Part shown: positions 25,415-36,271 of the stretch, piece after piece
How positions within the stretch are numbered: the first letter of the stretch is position 1
Layout of the letters: each line of letters starts with the position of its first letter
NCBI GenBank assembly: GCA_030704615.1
Contig: CM060733.1
Location: 6,820,001 to 6,884,000, forward strand
Origin: Takakia lepidozioides
Lineage: Eukaryota; Streptophyta; Takakiopsida; Takakiales; Takakiaceae
Direction: 5' to 3'
DNA length: 64,000 bases
The notes under the pieces: generated by a model
Told to the model about the DNA's origin: nothing
The model's input: only the letters and a program-made list of their open reading frames with translations
Databases searched by the model: none
Program-made: the position numbers and the translations under genes

Positions 25415-26630
25415 ATGAATAGACAGCTCCAGTACTTTGCGGCATAGCACCAAGCTGCTGCTGTTGCAGCTACTAATGTTCTTGCTGCCAATAACTCCAC
25501 AACTCCCAATCCATCTATTGTCACCACCAGCTCATCTCAATTCGTATGTAACATGCCCAAATTCTCTTACAGAAACTTCAAATATACAGTTACAGATCAG
25601 AATCAAGGGCCAGTGAGAATAGGTGTAGAAGGGCAAAAACTCCAAGATGTGCTTGAGCACCTAATTGGGATGAACGTACAATGAGACCAAAAGTCTGATA
25701 AAAGCAAAGCCAGCTGAGGCCATTTGAATTGCTAAAATAGTTGATCCTCGTGCCTAGTTTTAAACTATAGAATCTAAGTGACAAGTATATATTGACTTTA
25801 TAGCACAAGAATGGTATATTCAACATAGGCGAACTGCAAAGATGTGCAAAGACCGTTGGTCTTCTATCCACCATGATTTTAAGAAAATAACTGACCATCA
25901 TAAGCGTACTGGGACCTTTCCTTATTGGACCATGACCTCGACAGAGCGGGTAGCTGCAAAAGTGTCAACTACCTACAACATGATGTATTTTCATCTTCTC
26001 GAGGAATTCTTTTGCAAGATACTAGAGCTACAAACGATGATGTCTATAGACCAAATCCTTTGCACATACAACAAGGTTTGAGGATATTGAAAGACATATT
26101 GGACATATTTGACGTATTGGACTTGAAGACATATTGGACTTCAACACACAGTCACCAACACACGTAAGCTCACCACCACGTGTTACCTCACTTCTTGTTG
26201 CTGCACCTCTTAAACACAACTCATCACAACAAGTTGCCTCACCTCATGTTGCCCTAGTTCTGTCTACAGAACCAAATCTCAATTAGCCTATCACAAACAA
26301 TATTGCTCAAAATTTTGTGAATATTTTAAGCGAGACATCACGTCTTAGCTCACCTACAGTTGAACTCTCAGTCCCAACTGGATGAAGGCGACCAGCAAAC
26401 ACTAGTGTTAAGCGGAAGTGGCAGCGTGACCTCAATCCAATGATAGAGGCTCTAACCAAAGGAAACACCTCCATTGTTGAGGCCATGGTGAAGCAGACGG
26501 TGGTGCAAACGGAAATCAAGTATGCAACTATGGAAATTGAGGCAAGACAAATTGAGGCTGCCGCAAGACCATTGATGATAAATGACTGTTGCATGACTGA
26601 GAGATGGAGAAAGCACAGTGAAACGAGTTG
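25415..26630 (+). pseudogene. PIF/Harbinger-associated Myb/SANT-like protein, decayed
   Basis: PIF/Harbinger transposons usually encode a Myb/SANT-like DNA-binding protein besides the transposase. Translated segments here fit that partner. An N-terminal part from the ATG at 25415 is rich in Gln, Ala and Asn and is broken by TAG at 25445-25447. A trihelix-like core at 25842-26010 contains CKDRWSSIHHDFKKI and the later PYWTM..TERVAAK, typical of the Myb/SANT-like fold (W, DFKK, WxMt.eER). A charged helical C-terminus at 26395-26630 contains KRKWQRDL and EIEARQIEAAARP. The pieces are in different frames and a TGA lies near 26383, so the gene is non-functional. It converges on the transposase remnant at 27174-28130. 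Confidence 0.6.
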
Positions 26631-27173
26631 AGGCTACTTTGATAGAACAACACAACATGGTCAATGTCTTGTCACATCTCCACGTGCGAGGTGTTCGCCA
26701 AGAACAAAGACAATGAGAATTGAAAGTAACTGTAACCTGTTAGACAAAAGCTCACCTTCAACATCAATATAGCGCCACAGCTCCATATACACTGTGACAT
26801 GCTGTGATACAAAAATCAGATATTCATTGCAGTGATTACTTTGTAACAAAAGATCACATTTTTTGGAAAGATTTTAGCCAATTATATGTACATACATAGA
26901 TGATTTCAGAGTATGTGACATCAGTACACTACACTAGTTTCGTGGCTACAAGTTGTGTTCAACCAAAGTAGCTGTAAACATTAAACAAAGAGTCATGACC
27001 TAGATTTCAGTTAATGCGTTGATTCATTCCAAGATGCAACTGTAGCTCTCTCCCGCAAATATGCTCTTGAAACCTCATTTTCTTCGAGTAGTTCATTGTC
27101 GTTATCACATGGATCTACAGACTACATGACCAGCCTCAAGAACCTGACCATTTACAACAAGTTGTCCTCCTCT

Positions 27174-28130
27174 TCACTGCATCACATTCCTATTCTCTTG
27201 TTCAATCATGACTTGGATTATAACTTCAATATCCATATATTGACCGTCAAGCAAAAGATTGTGCAAGATGCAACACGCCACCACCACAAATTTTGGGACA
27301 AATGTCACATCAAGAGAGCTTATGTAGAGTAGCCCTTGAATGTTTTTTTCAGCACTCCTTGAAGGCATGCTCTACCACGGACCTACCACTACAGTGACGC
27401 ATGTTGTAAAGGTTTTCCAGTACTGTGCATACGTGGCGGCCCATCTCGAACATGTGTCACATGTGAGCCAAGACAACAAATGATATCATTTTTCAACGAG
27501 CAAGTAGGGTGAGAAAATCCCTCTTCTCCTTGCTGCCGGTTGAACAAGCCTTTGTCTTGTGCCATTTGGTACAAGGCAAATTGTCTTAGCACACGGCAAT
27601 CATTTACAGATCCAGGCATGCTAACAAAAACATCAATGAATCTGCGTCTGTAATCCACCACTACTTGCATCTACATAGAATGGACCTTTTGTTTGTTGAA
27701 ATAGTCTATTGCATGAAGCCCACAAGGTAATTTTTGGATGGTGACATGAGAACCATCCATGGCACCCACCACTGCAGGCAACCCACAATAATCACAAAAC
27801 CCTTCTATGGCGCTTGTCTTGAGCTCTTCTCCAAAAGGCCCTTGCATAAGAAAAAGCTCTGAGCATAGGAGATAGGTGGCACCATGTGCTAGTTTGTAAA
27901 GCGCACATGCTACTCTGACTTCCACTGGAACTGCTGGGCGCCAATGCTGCGTATTCTGCTTTTCAATGGATACTCATAGATAGGGCCGAAAAAACATCTG
28001 TGTTTTGAAGAGGGCGAGCGCGAACAAAAGCAGAAAAGTGGTGACAGAGGAAGATCTTTTAGGACCCATGTCTCATAAATTGCTTGAATAATCCAGCCAC
28101 AACAAGTTGACGAAGAAAACAATCTGTGTG
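27174..28130 (-). pseudogene. PIF/Harbinger DDE transposase, decayed
   Basis: Minus-strand fragments match the HARBI1/DDE_4 family. First comes VRVACALYKLAHGATY and VVGAMDGSHVTI (27671-27925), which contains the first catalytic Asp. In the same frame after a TAG at 27671-27673 comes QVVVDYRRRFIDVFVSMPGS and VNDCRVLR (27389-27670), containing the second. Then, after frame shifts, comes FVVVACCILHNLL (27174-27368), the typical C-terminal motif. Upstream open sequence to about 28130 may be the diverged N-terminus. The third acidic residue falls in the frame-broken part (27380-27480). Catalysis would copy-paste or cut-paste the element at 3-bp TWA-like sites in this family; this copy cannot be active. 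Confidence 0.75.
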
Positions 28131-28239
28131 AGCCTCGAGGGACACAACAAACAAGAAAACCGTCGTGCGATGCAAAAGAAGGTGAAAAAGATAAAAATGA
28201 GTAAAGTGGTCCTAACCCTAGTGTGAACACCCAAATGTT

Positions 28240-29156
28240 GGAGTCCTAAAAAGTTCGCATTAATCTGGAACTTTAGGCCAAAAGCTATGGCCAGTGTGAA
28301 TCACAACTTACATTAGGGCCAAAACAATTGCGATAGCTTCAATTTGTATTAACCCCTACGACGATGCGATCCGAATCGGGTCGCGTCAGTCGTTTGCCAT
28401 GAGATCCAACATTTATGGATGTCAATGGATGGAAGTGATTCCTGAAAGTAAAATGAGGGGTTAGAGAGAAGCACACGTAGGAAAATAAAGCGCCCTAAAA
28501 TAATAAAAGCTTTGCTCCCTAGAATTTCCCAAAGTGCCATGGGTCTCGAAGTCCAGCGTTGACCTGCCCACGTGGCAGGCCAAATGAGCAATCTTGAAAA
28601 CAACATCTAGGGCTCAAAATTTATCAAAATGCCAAATTTTTTGGACAAGGCACTATGTAATCTTAGTGTGCACTTACTTACCAAAAGAATTAAAAAACAA
28701 ATATCACCTCATGGGTGTACTTGGATAAGAAGCCAAACCATGACTTTATACCCCCAAATTTCACATAGAAAGCAGCATCCTATCTCAGTTTTTGGAATTT
28801 TGGTATGCTTTGTGGGGGAGAGAGTCCCTTGGGTGCCATATAATCAGATTATGGAGGGCATCTGCCTCAGAAATTTCAACTCGACACTTGAGTTTAGTGG
28901 TCAAACCATTTGTGCCATGTAATCTTAAATTGGGACAGATTATTTTGTTATAATCTCCCAAATGCAATGGTCAAATTGCCTACATTTTGACAGGACGTGG
29001 ATGTAGTAGATATGCATATAAGTATAATGTTCATCCCCATGGATGATTAGGGGTAAAAAGTTACACCCTTATCCATGAGGGTATGCACTATATTTAGAGG
29101 GCCCATCAAAATAGTGCTCGCCGTTTAAGGGTTAACTACTGTAAAAAATAGCTCAT
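28240..29156. other. Unassigned spacer
   Basis: No gene or transposon end recognised. Open frames at 28349-28606 and 28629-28922 lack domains and are interleaved with stops on the other frames. Confidence 0.35.
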
Positions 29157-29403
29157 CGGGTGGTAGCTCAGTTGGTAAGTGCACAGTGTGTCGCGCTGGT
29201 GGTGTAGGGTTCAAACCCGCTGCCCTGCCCCGTGTGCAGGACTGTTCGTGACGGTATGTCCGGGCGTTGGTCGTCCTGTAGGCCTCATGGCCCATAAATG
29301 AAAGGGGGTTAATTTTTCCCCCTCCTCAAGGGCCTGAATTGTGGGCTGCCGCTCCCAGGTTTCCTTTAATAAAAATAAAATAAAAATAATAATAATAATA
29401 ATA
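29157..29403 (+). mobile_element. tRNA-derived SINE
   Basis: The 5' head carries a perfect Pol III box A, TAGCTCAGTTGG (29164-29175), and a box B, GGGTTCAAACCC (29207-29218). Remnant acceptor pairing is visible (GGGTGGT with GCTGCCC). A tRNA-unrelated body follows (29225-29365), then an A-rich tail of AATAAAA and AAT units (29366-29403). Body and tail are shared with minus-strand fragments at 18.7-19.2 kb, which supports a dispersed SINE family in this genome. It depends on LINE enzymes for movement; none is visible in the window. Confidence 0.8.
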
Positions 29404-29621
29404 AATGGGCATTTCTGTACGCAGGGAAGGCCCCTCGTGTGGGGCCCCTCTCAGGTCGAAAGGGGGTTAATTTTTCCCCCTCCTCAAGGGCCTGAATTGT
29501 GGGCTGCCGCTCCCAGGTTTCCTTTAATAAAAATAAAATAAAAATAAAAATAAAAATAAAATAATAAATGGGCATTTCTGTACGCAGGGAAGGCCCCTCG
29601 TGTGGGGCCCCTCTCAGGTCG
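29301..29621 (+). repeat. 158-bp tandem duplication of SINE body plus flank
   Basis: The block from AAAGGGGGTTAATTTTTCCC through the A-rich tail and on to CCCCTCTCAGGTC occurs at 29301-29458 and again at 29459-29621. The two copies are nearly identical apart from tail length. The duplicated flank (ATGGGCATTTCTGTACGCAG) shows that the duplication happened after SINE insertion. Confidence 0.85.
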
Positions 29622-29629
29622 GGCAAGTG

Positions 29630-30965
29630 CAGTGTTGTTCTGGTATCAGGGTTAGGACCAGTATTGGGCGGTTCTTGCATTTGTGAAGGAACCTTCGGTT
29701 CCGGTTCCAAAATTATTTCAAGAGACGGTTCCGGATCTGGTTCCGGTTTTTTTTATTGAGCCGGTTCCGGTCCGGTTCCGGATCCAACTTTTAAACATGG
29801 GGGCGGTTCCGGTTACCGATTAGTTGCTGATAAAAACCATCGGTTCCGGTTAGGTTCCGGTTCTATTTTAAAAATATATTTGTTTAATTTAATTAGATTT
29901 AAAATATTTTATCAGTCCGGTAGATTAAATAGCAATGTATTCACATATTTGAACTAAAATCCAAAGATTTTGTTAGTTTTCACTAACACAAAAAAACAAA
30001 CAAAAATACTCTAAATAAACTGGTAGAAGAAAATGGGTAAAATTTTATGGGTTGAAAGTACTATTCAGCTACCTGGCAAGTATTGGCATCTTCAAACATT
30101 TTATTAATGAACTTAGCCAGGATATCATGGAGCTGGAGATTGAACCCAAGATCTCATGGCGCTGAAGCATTGAACATAGAATCTCATGGCCTTCAAGCAT
30201 TGAACCCAGGATCTCAGGAGCTTAAGAGCATTAAATAAGTTTTTCCCTGGGCCCACCAGCCCCACCAAGGGGTCAAGAACCAAGAACCGGAACCGCTTTG
30301 GAGCTGGAACCGCCGGTTCCCACACATGTTGTGGTAGCTGGAACCGCCGGTTCCGGTTCCCACACAATCCCCAATGAGCGGTTCCGGTCCCGGTTCTGCG
30401 CAGGCGGGTCCGGTTCCACATAACCGGAACCCAAACCGGCGGTTACCCGGGGCCAGGCGGTAACCGCCCAACACTGGTTAGGACATACCAGACTGGTCCT
30501 GGTACCAGACGTATCACAAAAAAATTATACCAGTCTGGTCTATATAATGGTGGATGTATAATTCTCTACATACTGGTATGAGTATGAGTATCATGACTAC
30601 AATACCAGCTGGTACGAGATATCAATTCTGGTATCATTCCAAAGCCATCTTGAATTACAAGTTGAATTACAAGTTTATCACTAGCATGTATCAAGTGAAA
30701 ACAAATACAATATAAATAAATAAATAAATATACATGAATACAAGTATGTAGGCATATATACACATAAACTAATATAGTATCATACCAGAGTAAATGAGGA
30801 AGACGGCGGGGTATTGTGGCTGGTATGAAAAAACTGATACCAGCCTTGGTCTGGTATATGACCAAGTTTTCTCCCAAATGATACCAGACTTGGTCTAGTA
30901 TCTGATACCAGTGCATATACTAGTACTTTATACCAGTCCTTCACCTATATACCAGACCAACACTG
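29630..30965. mobile_element. hAT-type MITE, interrupted by a nested hAT element
   Basis: The outer element starts CAGTGTTGTTCTGGTATCAG and ends ATACCAGACCAACACTG, flanked by an 8-bp target duplication GGCAAGTG at 29622-29629 and 30966-30973. Its interior from 30485 on aligns with the MITE at 3803-4307 (CCAGACTGGTCCTGGTACCA, ATAATGGTGGATGTATA). Its 5' part is split after position 29658 by another transposon. Without the insertion it is about 510 bp, the same size as the other copy. No coding capacity. Confidence 0.88.
29659..30476. mobile_element. Second hAT-type element nested in the MITE
   Basis: It starts CAGTATTGGGCGGTT and ends AACCGCCCAACACTG, inverted terminal repeats of about 15 bp, with an 8-bp target duplication GTTAGGAC at 29651-29658 and 30477-30484. 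Both subterminal regions are packed with GGTTCCGG/CCGGAACC motifs, a common layout of hAT transposase-binding sites. The 818-bp body has no domain-bearing frame, so it is non-autonomous and belongs to a different family from its host MITE. Confidence 0.87.
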
Positions 30966-31302
30966 GGCAAGTGCCCTCTGCGTCATGCCCTCAAATCCAG
31001 GAATGCCCTCACTCACGCCCTCACTCACGGGAAGATTGCGCGCCCACGTACTCATCTTGACTCCAAGGGATCGAAATGAAGAACCCTCTGCCCGTGCGTT
31101 GACAAAAGAGTCCCGGGGACGAGCCTAGTCATTTTCCGTTTGCGTGTGTAAACATAACACTGGTCTCGCATTCTTCACCGCTCACTGATCAGTGGTGTAG
31201 GGAGAGAGATCGGACTAGATCTACATACAAGCTTTGGCTTGGAAGAGATTTGCAGCACCTAGACAAATTAACTGTGTAGGATCCCAGGGAGCAGCTGGCT
31301 CA

Positions 31303-32391
31303 ATGGCCGCCCACGAGGGTCATAAGCATCATCGTGTTGAATCTAACCTTCCAAAAGTGCTGATGCTGCAACTACTGGTGATAACTGGTAGCATGCAGGT
31401 CCTCTTTGTCTCTTGTGCAAGCACACTCTCTCGCCATCTTCTGCACAGAGGTACATAGCGTGCACCTGAACCTCTTCTCATTTCCCTCCTGACGACAAAG
31501 GTTACCACTTCGGACTGCATGCTACCGAAACGACAATCTCATGAAAGTGACCTCGGTATAAATTACTAGTACTACGACATTTCAGTCTTGTAGATGCGTA
31601 TCCTGAGGAGCAGCGTCACTGGGGTTGGAACAATTCCACTGCTTATATCACAGCTTGAAGTTGCACATGATTTCAACAAATAAGAATTCATGTAATACAT
31701 GCATAAATTTCTGTAGTCCAGGGAATGCTGTAGCAAGAACTGATCTCCTCCATAGACGTAGTGTTCAGGGTCGCAGTTGTGTCTCCTGCAGGTCTGGCAT
31801 CATCCAATGGGGAGCATGAGTTGGTTTTCCCCAACGGGACACCGAACACCGCATTGCACGATTTGCAGGTATGGGCAATCTATTCTAGATATCGTCTCTT
31901 CCATGGTGCTGTGTCCAAATGTTATTTATCGACGTGCATATATTCCTAGGGCGCTCCAGGCGCAGCCTCGGGTGAATTCAAGCTCGCGTTTCTTGAAGAA
32001 ATAGAGCTCCCCTCCCCTAGCGAGAGTTAGCCTATCTGTCTCCCCCAACTAGTACGTAATTTGGAAAGCATCCATACGAATCTAGTAATTAGCTCTCGAT
32101 GTCTAAGTTAAAAATTTCGGGTGAAATTTTTACAATCTGCAAATCTACGTCCAGCTTCCAGTTTCCACGTTACTGCGCCAGACAATGGAGATCGAAGCGT
32201 ATCAACCTAATCAAAACTGCAGCACCTACTTCTTGAATGTAACGCAAGTTTGTGTTTGATTGCAGGAGCTCAAAAAAGTTCACTCAAACTCTCGTCGCCT
32301 CCAGGCACCACCAGTACCGATTGGTTCAGTGCCGAGCACAAATACATGCGCCTGGGGGACATGCAGGGCGCCAAAGACGTGCTGCAAGTAG
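31303..32391 (+). CDS. Small predicted secreted peptide, three exons, paralogue 1
   Basis: Exons 31303-31450, 31792-31868 and 32266-32391 join in frame to 116 codons plus TAG. Both introns have GT-AG ends (AGAG|GTACAT, CCTGCAG|G, TTTGCAG|GTATGG, GATTGCAG|G), and all junctions are conserved in the paralogue at 35188-36271. The protein has a basic N-terminus (HEGHKHHRVESNLPK) followed by a hydrophobic segment (VLMLQLLVITGSMQVLFVS), read as a signal peptide or anchor with a long n-region. A dibasic SNSRRLQAPPVPI stretch and a Cys-containing tail (CAWGTCRAPKTCCK) follow. This layout is typical of processed peptide hormones or defence-type peptides, but I recognise no named family; it does not fit the EPF cysteine spacing. 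A further exon after the GTAGGT at 32388 cannot be excluded. Confidence 0.6.
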
Positions 32392-32460
32392 GTTAAATCA
32401 GTTCGTTGTATGTGTGAAGGAACAGGCCTTTGTAGTCCGTCTGACCCACAAATAGTAGTA

Positions 32461-33085
32461 CAATGGGTTATATAAGAGATAAACCAAGGCTGATCCAGTG
32501 TTTTGTTTTTCAAATTTGGAAAAGAACAGGACTGGCTACTGAGTTTTGCAGGAAATAGCCATATTTTCTGCTCATCCACTGAAATTTGGACAGAATCATC
32601 CTTCCTCTGTACTTTCATCCATGGATATAATCCATATTAGGCGAATTCATCCAAGATTTATATATATTTTTGAGAATTTTGGCGATTTCATCCATGAGAA
32701 AATAGGAAATTTACGACAAAATATTCGATTTTGATTTTTGAGGTCGAAAAAGTGCGAAATTTCGCAAGAAATAAAAACACTGGTCTGATCAGACATATAG
32801 AACCTTTAGAGAGAAAGCAAGACAAAATTTAGAGATAATCTGAAATGTTATTTAGAGGAATATGAGAATTAATTTGATATGTGAGTCTTTTTTTATGAAG
32901 ATATTCAATCATAGTTATCTATTGTCTACTACATACATAATTATTTTCAAATTTGCTAACCACTAGGCCATTGAATTGTTGGGTTGTAGAGTAATTAGAT
33001 GAATGAAATAATAAATAGATGGATGAAATAACACATACAAGTGAAAGAGGGACTTGAAATTTTTTATTTTTTATAGTTCCTGGTA
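32461..33085. other. Unassigned AT-rich spacer
   Basis: Downstream of the peptide gene. No gene recognised. Near 32460 a shared 3'-flank motif GGGTTATATAA also follows paralogue 2 (36649-36659). Confidence 0.4.
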
Positions 33086-33149
33086 CATTGTAAACTTGCG
33101 GGAGTATAAGTTATAGATAGAGCAAAATAACTCATCATTACCTCTACTT
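33086..33149 (+). repeat. 64-bp repeat identical to 49852-49915
   Basis: From CATTGTAAACTTGCGGGAG to CATTACCTCTACTT the two loci agree at every base, while the flanks do not match. Confidence 0.85.
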
Positions 33150-34452
33150 CTATTAATTTATTATGTCATGGGTTGCAAATAACGATGGTGAAAATTCTAA
33201 AGGCAAATTTTGGTCATTTTTACCTCAGGTAAATTTCATAAGGTGTCCCACAAATGGGGCAACCTACCAACTTGGAACTATTTGATTTCATGAATCCTAC
33301 ACAAAGTTATAGGGTTTCAAAGTCGAACCAATCAGAATGCTTGTATACACCAAGAGCCCTATGACCAATCACACTTTTTGGGGGGTTATATCAAATGATT
33401 GTTTGCCAAGTGACAAAAATGGACAGTCTTGGGACCAGCACTGCATGGTTATAGGTACAGACAGAAGCGTTAATGGGGTGTTCGGTCATAGACGCCTGTT
33501 CGGTCATAGGCCAACTTACCCTATATGGAACCCACAACCTTTAGGGAACCAGCATAACCCTCTTACCACCCAACTGCATCCTCCTTATCACATTTCCATT
33601 GTTTATTGGATACATAAGAAAAATAGGGTAATAGGAAGGGTCCGAGTCAGGTCCAGGACTCCCGGCTCTGCGACAGTGCGGCCTCATTCGAGGAGGCCAC
33701 ACAAAATTCAGAGGCACCTTCTCAATTGATAGTCAACAAATAAAGAAAGAAAGGGGAGTCCTATTGCTGGGGGCGTAAAGTTATAGTACTACCCCCAGTA
33801 CTGTGCGGTCCTAGGTCTCTGTTCCGTGCATACCCTATCCTCCATTAAACCTGCGTGAAGCAAGAATCTACCCTCCCAATGTCCCACTAACTTGGAAGCT
33901 AATAACTCTCCCGTCACCCCTAAGTAATTAGGCAGGATGGTCTAAACTGCACGTAAAGCTACTTCGATCACCTGGTAGTACATTGACTGCCCCGACTTCA
34001 AGAAATTTCTGTTGGGTCCGTCTCTCCTCTTGCATAGGGCCCCCACAAGAATATCCAAAAAGGTCGGGGTAGCACAATAAATACCGTGCTCAGTCCGGTC
34101 AGACCTGGGACGCGTCTGTGTGGGGTAAAACAGATCTCACTCTTGACCACGGATCTTTCTCTGAAGTGAGTCGGCGTTTTTTTTTCTTACCGAATTTTCG
34201 CCAAAAAGCTCCCTTTGTTTCCCGGCTCCTACCCAACCAAGGGAAAATGAAGGTCCCTTTAGATATTCTACCGACAATTCAGCTGAATCCCATCTCAATC
34301 CCATACGAGGGTCCACTTAAAAGGATTGAATTGAATATTTGCAAGAAAGTCAATGTGGGCATTGCAGTCTGCCAAGGACCAGTGGGGCAATTTGTGAACT
34401 ACTAAATCATGGTCAGAATGAAAGAATGACAAAGTCATATATGCTGTAGGGT
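33150..34452. other. Unassigned spacer
   Basis: Frames at 33337-33729 (130 codons) and 34118-34405 (95 codons) show no domain. They are not called as genes. Confidence 0.35.
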
Positions 34453-34526
34453 CGCTAGAGGGAGGGATTCAACCTCCGACCTGGTGGTTAACAGCCACAC
34501 GCTCTAACCAGCTGAGCTACTCCAGC
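34453..34526 (-). tRNA. tRNA-Asn (GTT), possibly a pseudogene
   Basis: The minus strand reads a near-canonical nuclear tRNA-Asn. The acceptor stem GCTGGAG pairs with CTCTAGC, the D-arm contains TAGCTCAGCTGG (box A), and the anticodon loop CTGTTAA with anticodon GTT sits at 34490-34492. A GGAGG/CCTCC T-stem and discriminator G follow; CCA is not encoded, as expected in a nuclear gene. Oddities: the T-loop reads TTGAATC instead of TTC(G/A)A.., losing C56 and weakening box B, and no T-run of four or more follows closely as a Pol III terminator. It is either a weakly expressed gene or a decaying copy. Confidence 0.7.
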
Positions 34527-35187
34527 ATAATTGAAAATGTGGACGACAATGTAACCACGACCTACAAAGCAGTTTCACTTGAGCTTCTATCAACACAAGT
34601 AATCTGTAATGCGAAAGCAGCGTTGTCGTACTGGATGTTTGAGTCTCGAGAACGTGTTCGATTACCAGTCGCCCACTAACCAATTTGGCATCTATCACAT
34701 CACAACTGACGTTGCTTGATATCTAGTTTTGCCGATGGTTGAAAAATTCGCGCGCAAGTTCGGGTGTGTTAGGTTGGACTATCCCAAGTCTCACCTTTAG
34801 TCTAGAAATGCATTGACAGATGAGTCATCAAACTATAGAAGATCTTAGAAAACATTAGGAAAAAGGGGGTAAAGTGGTCTTTGAGGTGGCGGTAGTTGCG
34901 TGTGAGTGACAAAGTGTTTGGCTGGAAGTAAAGGGAGCGTTGAAAGAAGAGTCGCCGGTTGGGACGAGCCCAATCGATGCATCGACTTATAAAGACATTT
35001 TCCCTAAAAAATATGATAGCTTTAGAGGCTCCACGGGCTCTAGTGTTGTTGCTTTGTAAACTTATCACCTCTGAGTCTCGCATGCTTCACCGCTCGGTGG
35101 TGTAGAAAGAGAGATACGAACTTTGGCTGGGAAGAGATCAGCAGCACCTAGACAAACTGTGTAGGATCCGAGGGAGGAGCCGGCGAC
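34527..35187. other. Spacer upstream of paralogue 2
   Basis: Homology with the region upstream of paralogue 1 starts near 35070 (GAGTCTCGCATGCTTCACCG versus 31165). A TATAAAG at 34988 lies about 200 bases before the ATG and could be a promoter element. Nothing else is recognised. Confidence 0.35.
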
Positions 35188-36271
35188 ATGGCCGCCCAGA
35201 AGGGTCATAAGCACCATCGCGTTGAATCTATCCTCCCAAAAGTGCTGATGCTCCAACTACTGCTGATAACTGGTAGCCTGCAGGTCTTGCTTGTCTCCGG
35301 TGCAAGCTCACGCTCGCGCCATCTTTTGCACGTTCATTCCAGAGGTACATAGTGTGCACCTGAACCTCTTCTCATTTCCCCGCCTGACGACAAAGGTTAC
35401 CACTGCGGACTGCATGCTACCGAAACACAATCTCATGAAAGTGACCTTGGTATAAACTAGTACTACGACATTTCAGTCTTGTAAATGCGTATCCTGAGAG
35501 CAGCTTCACTGGGGTTGGAACAATTCGACTGCGTATATCACAGCTTGAAGTTGCACATGACCTCAACAAATAAAATTCATGTGATACATGCATAGATTTC
35601 TGTAGTCCAGGGAATGGTGTAGCAAAAAATGATCTCCTCCATAGACTCATCCTTGAAGTCTGCAACTAGTGTTCAGGATCGCAGTTGTGTCTCCTGCAGG
35701 TCTGGCATCATCCAATGGGGAGCATGATTTGGGTTTTTCCAACAGGACACCGAACACCGCATTGCACAATTTGCAGGTATGTACAATCTATTCTAGATAT
35801 CGTTCTCTGCTGTGTCCAAATGTTGTTTAGCTACGTGCATATATTCCTAGGGCTCTCCAGCGGCCTCGGGTGGATGTCAAGCTCGCATTTCTTGAAGAAA
35901 TAGAGCTCCCCTCCCCTGGCGAGTGAGTTAGCCTATCTTGTCTCCCCAAACTAAGACGAGCATCCATACGAATCTAGTAATTAGTCTAAGTTAAAAAATT
36001 TCGGGTGAAATCATATACAATCTGCAAATCTAAGTCCAGCTTCCAGTTTCCACCTTACTGCGCCAGCCATTAATGGAGCGTATCAAACCTACTCAAAACT
36101 GCAGCACCAACTTCTTGAATGTAACGGAAGATTATTTGTGTTCGATTGCAGGAGCTCGAGCACGTTCACGCAAACTCTCGTCGCCTCCGGGCACCACCAG
36201 TACCGATTCCACCCCCGAACCCAGAGCATAAATGCGACATCGGGTCATGCGGGGCGGTGGGGGATCCCTAA
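35188..36271 (+). CDS. Small predicted secreted peptide, three exons, paralogue 2
   Basis: Exons 35188-35344, 35700-35776 and 36152-36271 join in frame to 117 codons plus TAA, with the same splice sites and phases as paralogue 1 (31303-32391). The hydrophobic segment is VLMLQLLLITGSLQVLLVSG. The tail reads NSRRLRAPPVPIPPPNPEHK and then a short two-Cys end (CDIGSCG), so the C-terminus has diverged strongly from paralogue 1. In exon 1 about nine silent and nine replacement differences are visible, where neutral drift would give about three times more replacement than silent. Relative to paralogue 1 about 300 bases are inserted after the stop. The Pro-rich PVPIPPPNP core loosely recalls IDA-type peptides; this is a resemblance, not an assignment. 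Confidence 0.6.

Noticed and set aside
32266-32391. EPF/EPFL assignment for the secreted peptide
   Set aside because: The cysteine pattern (C-x4-C-x5-CC) and missing C-terminal cysteines do not fit the EPF family.
33337-33729. 130-codon plus-strand frame
   Set aside because: No recognisable domain, no splice-consistent extension, and composition like its non-coding surroundings.
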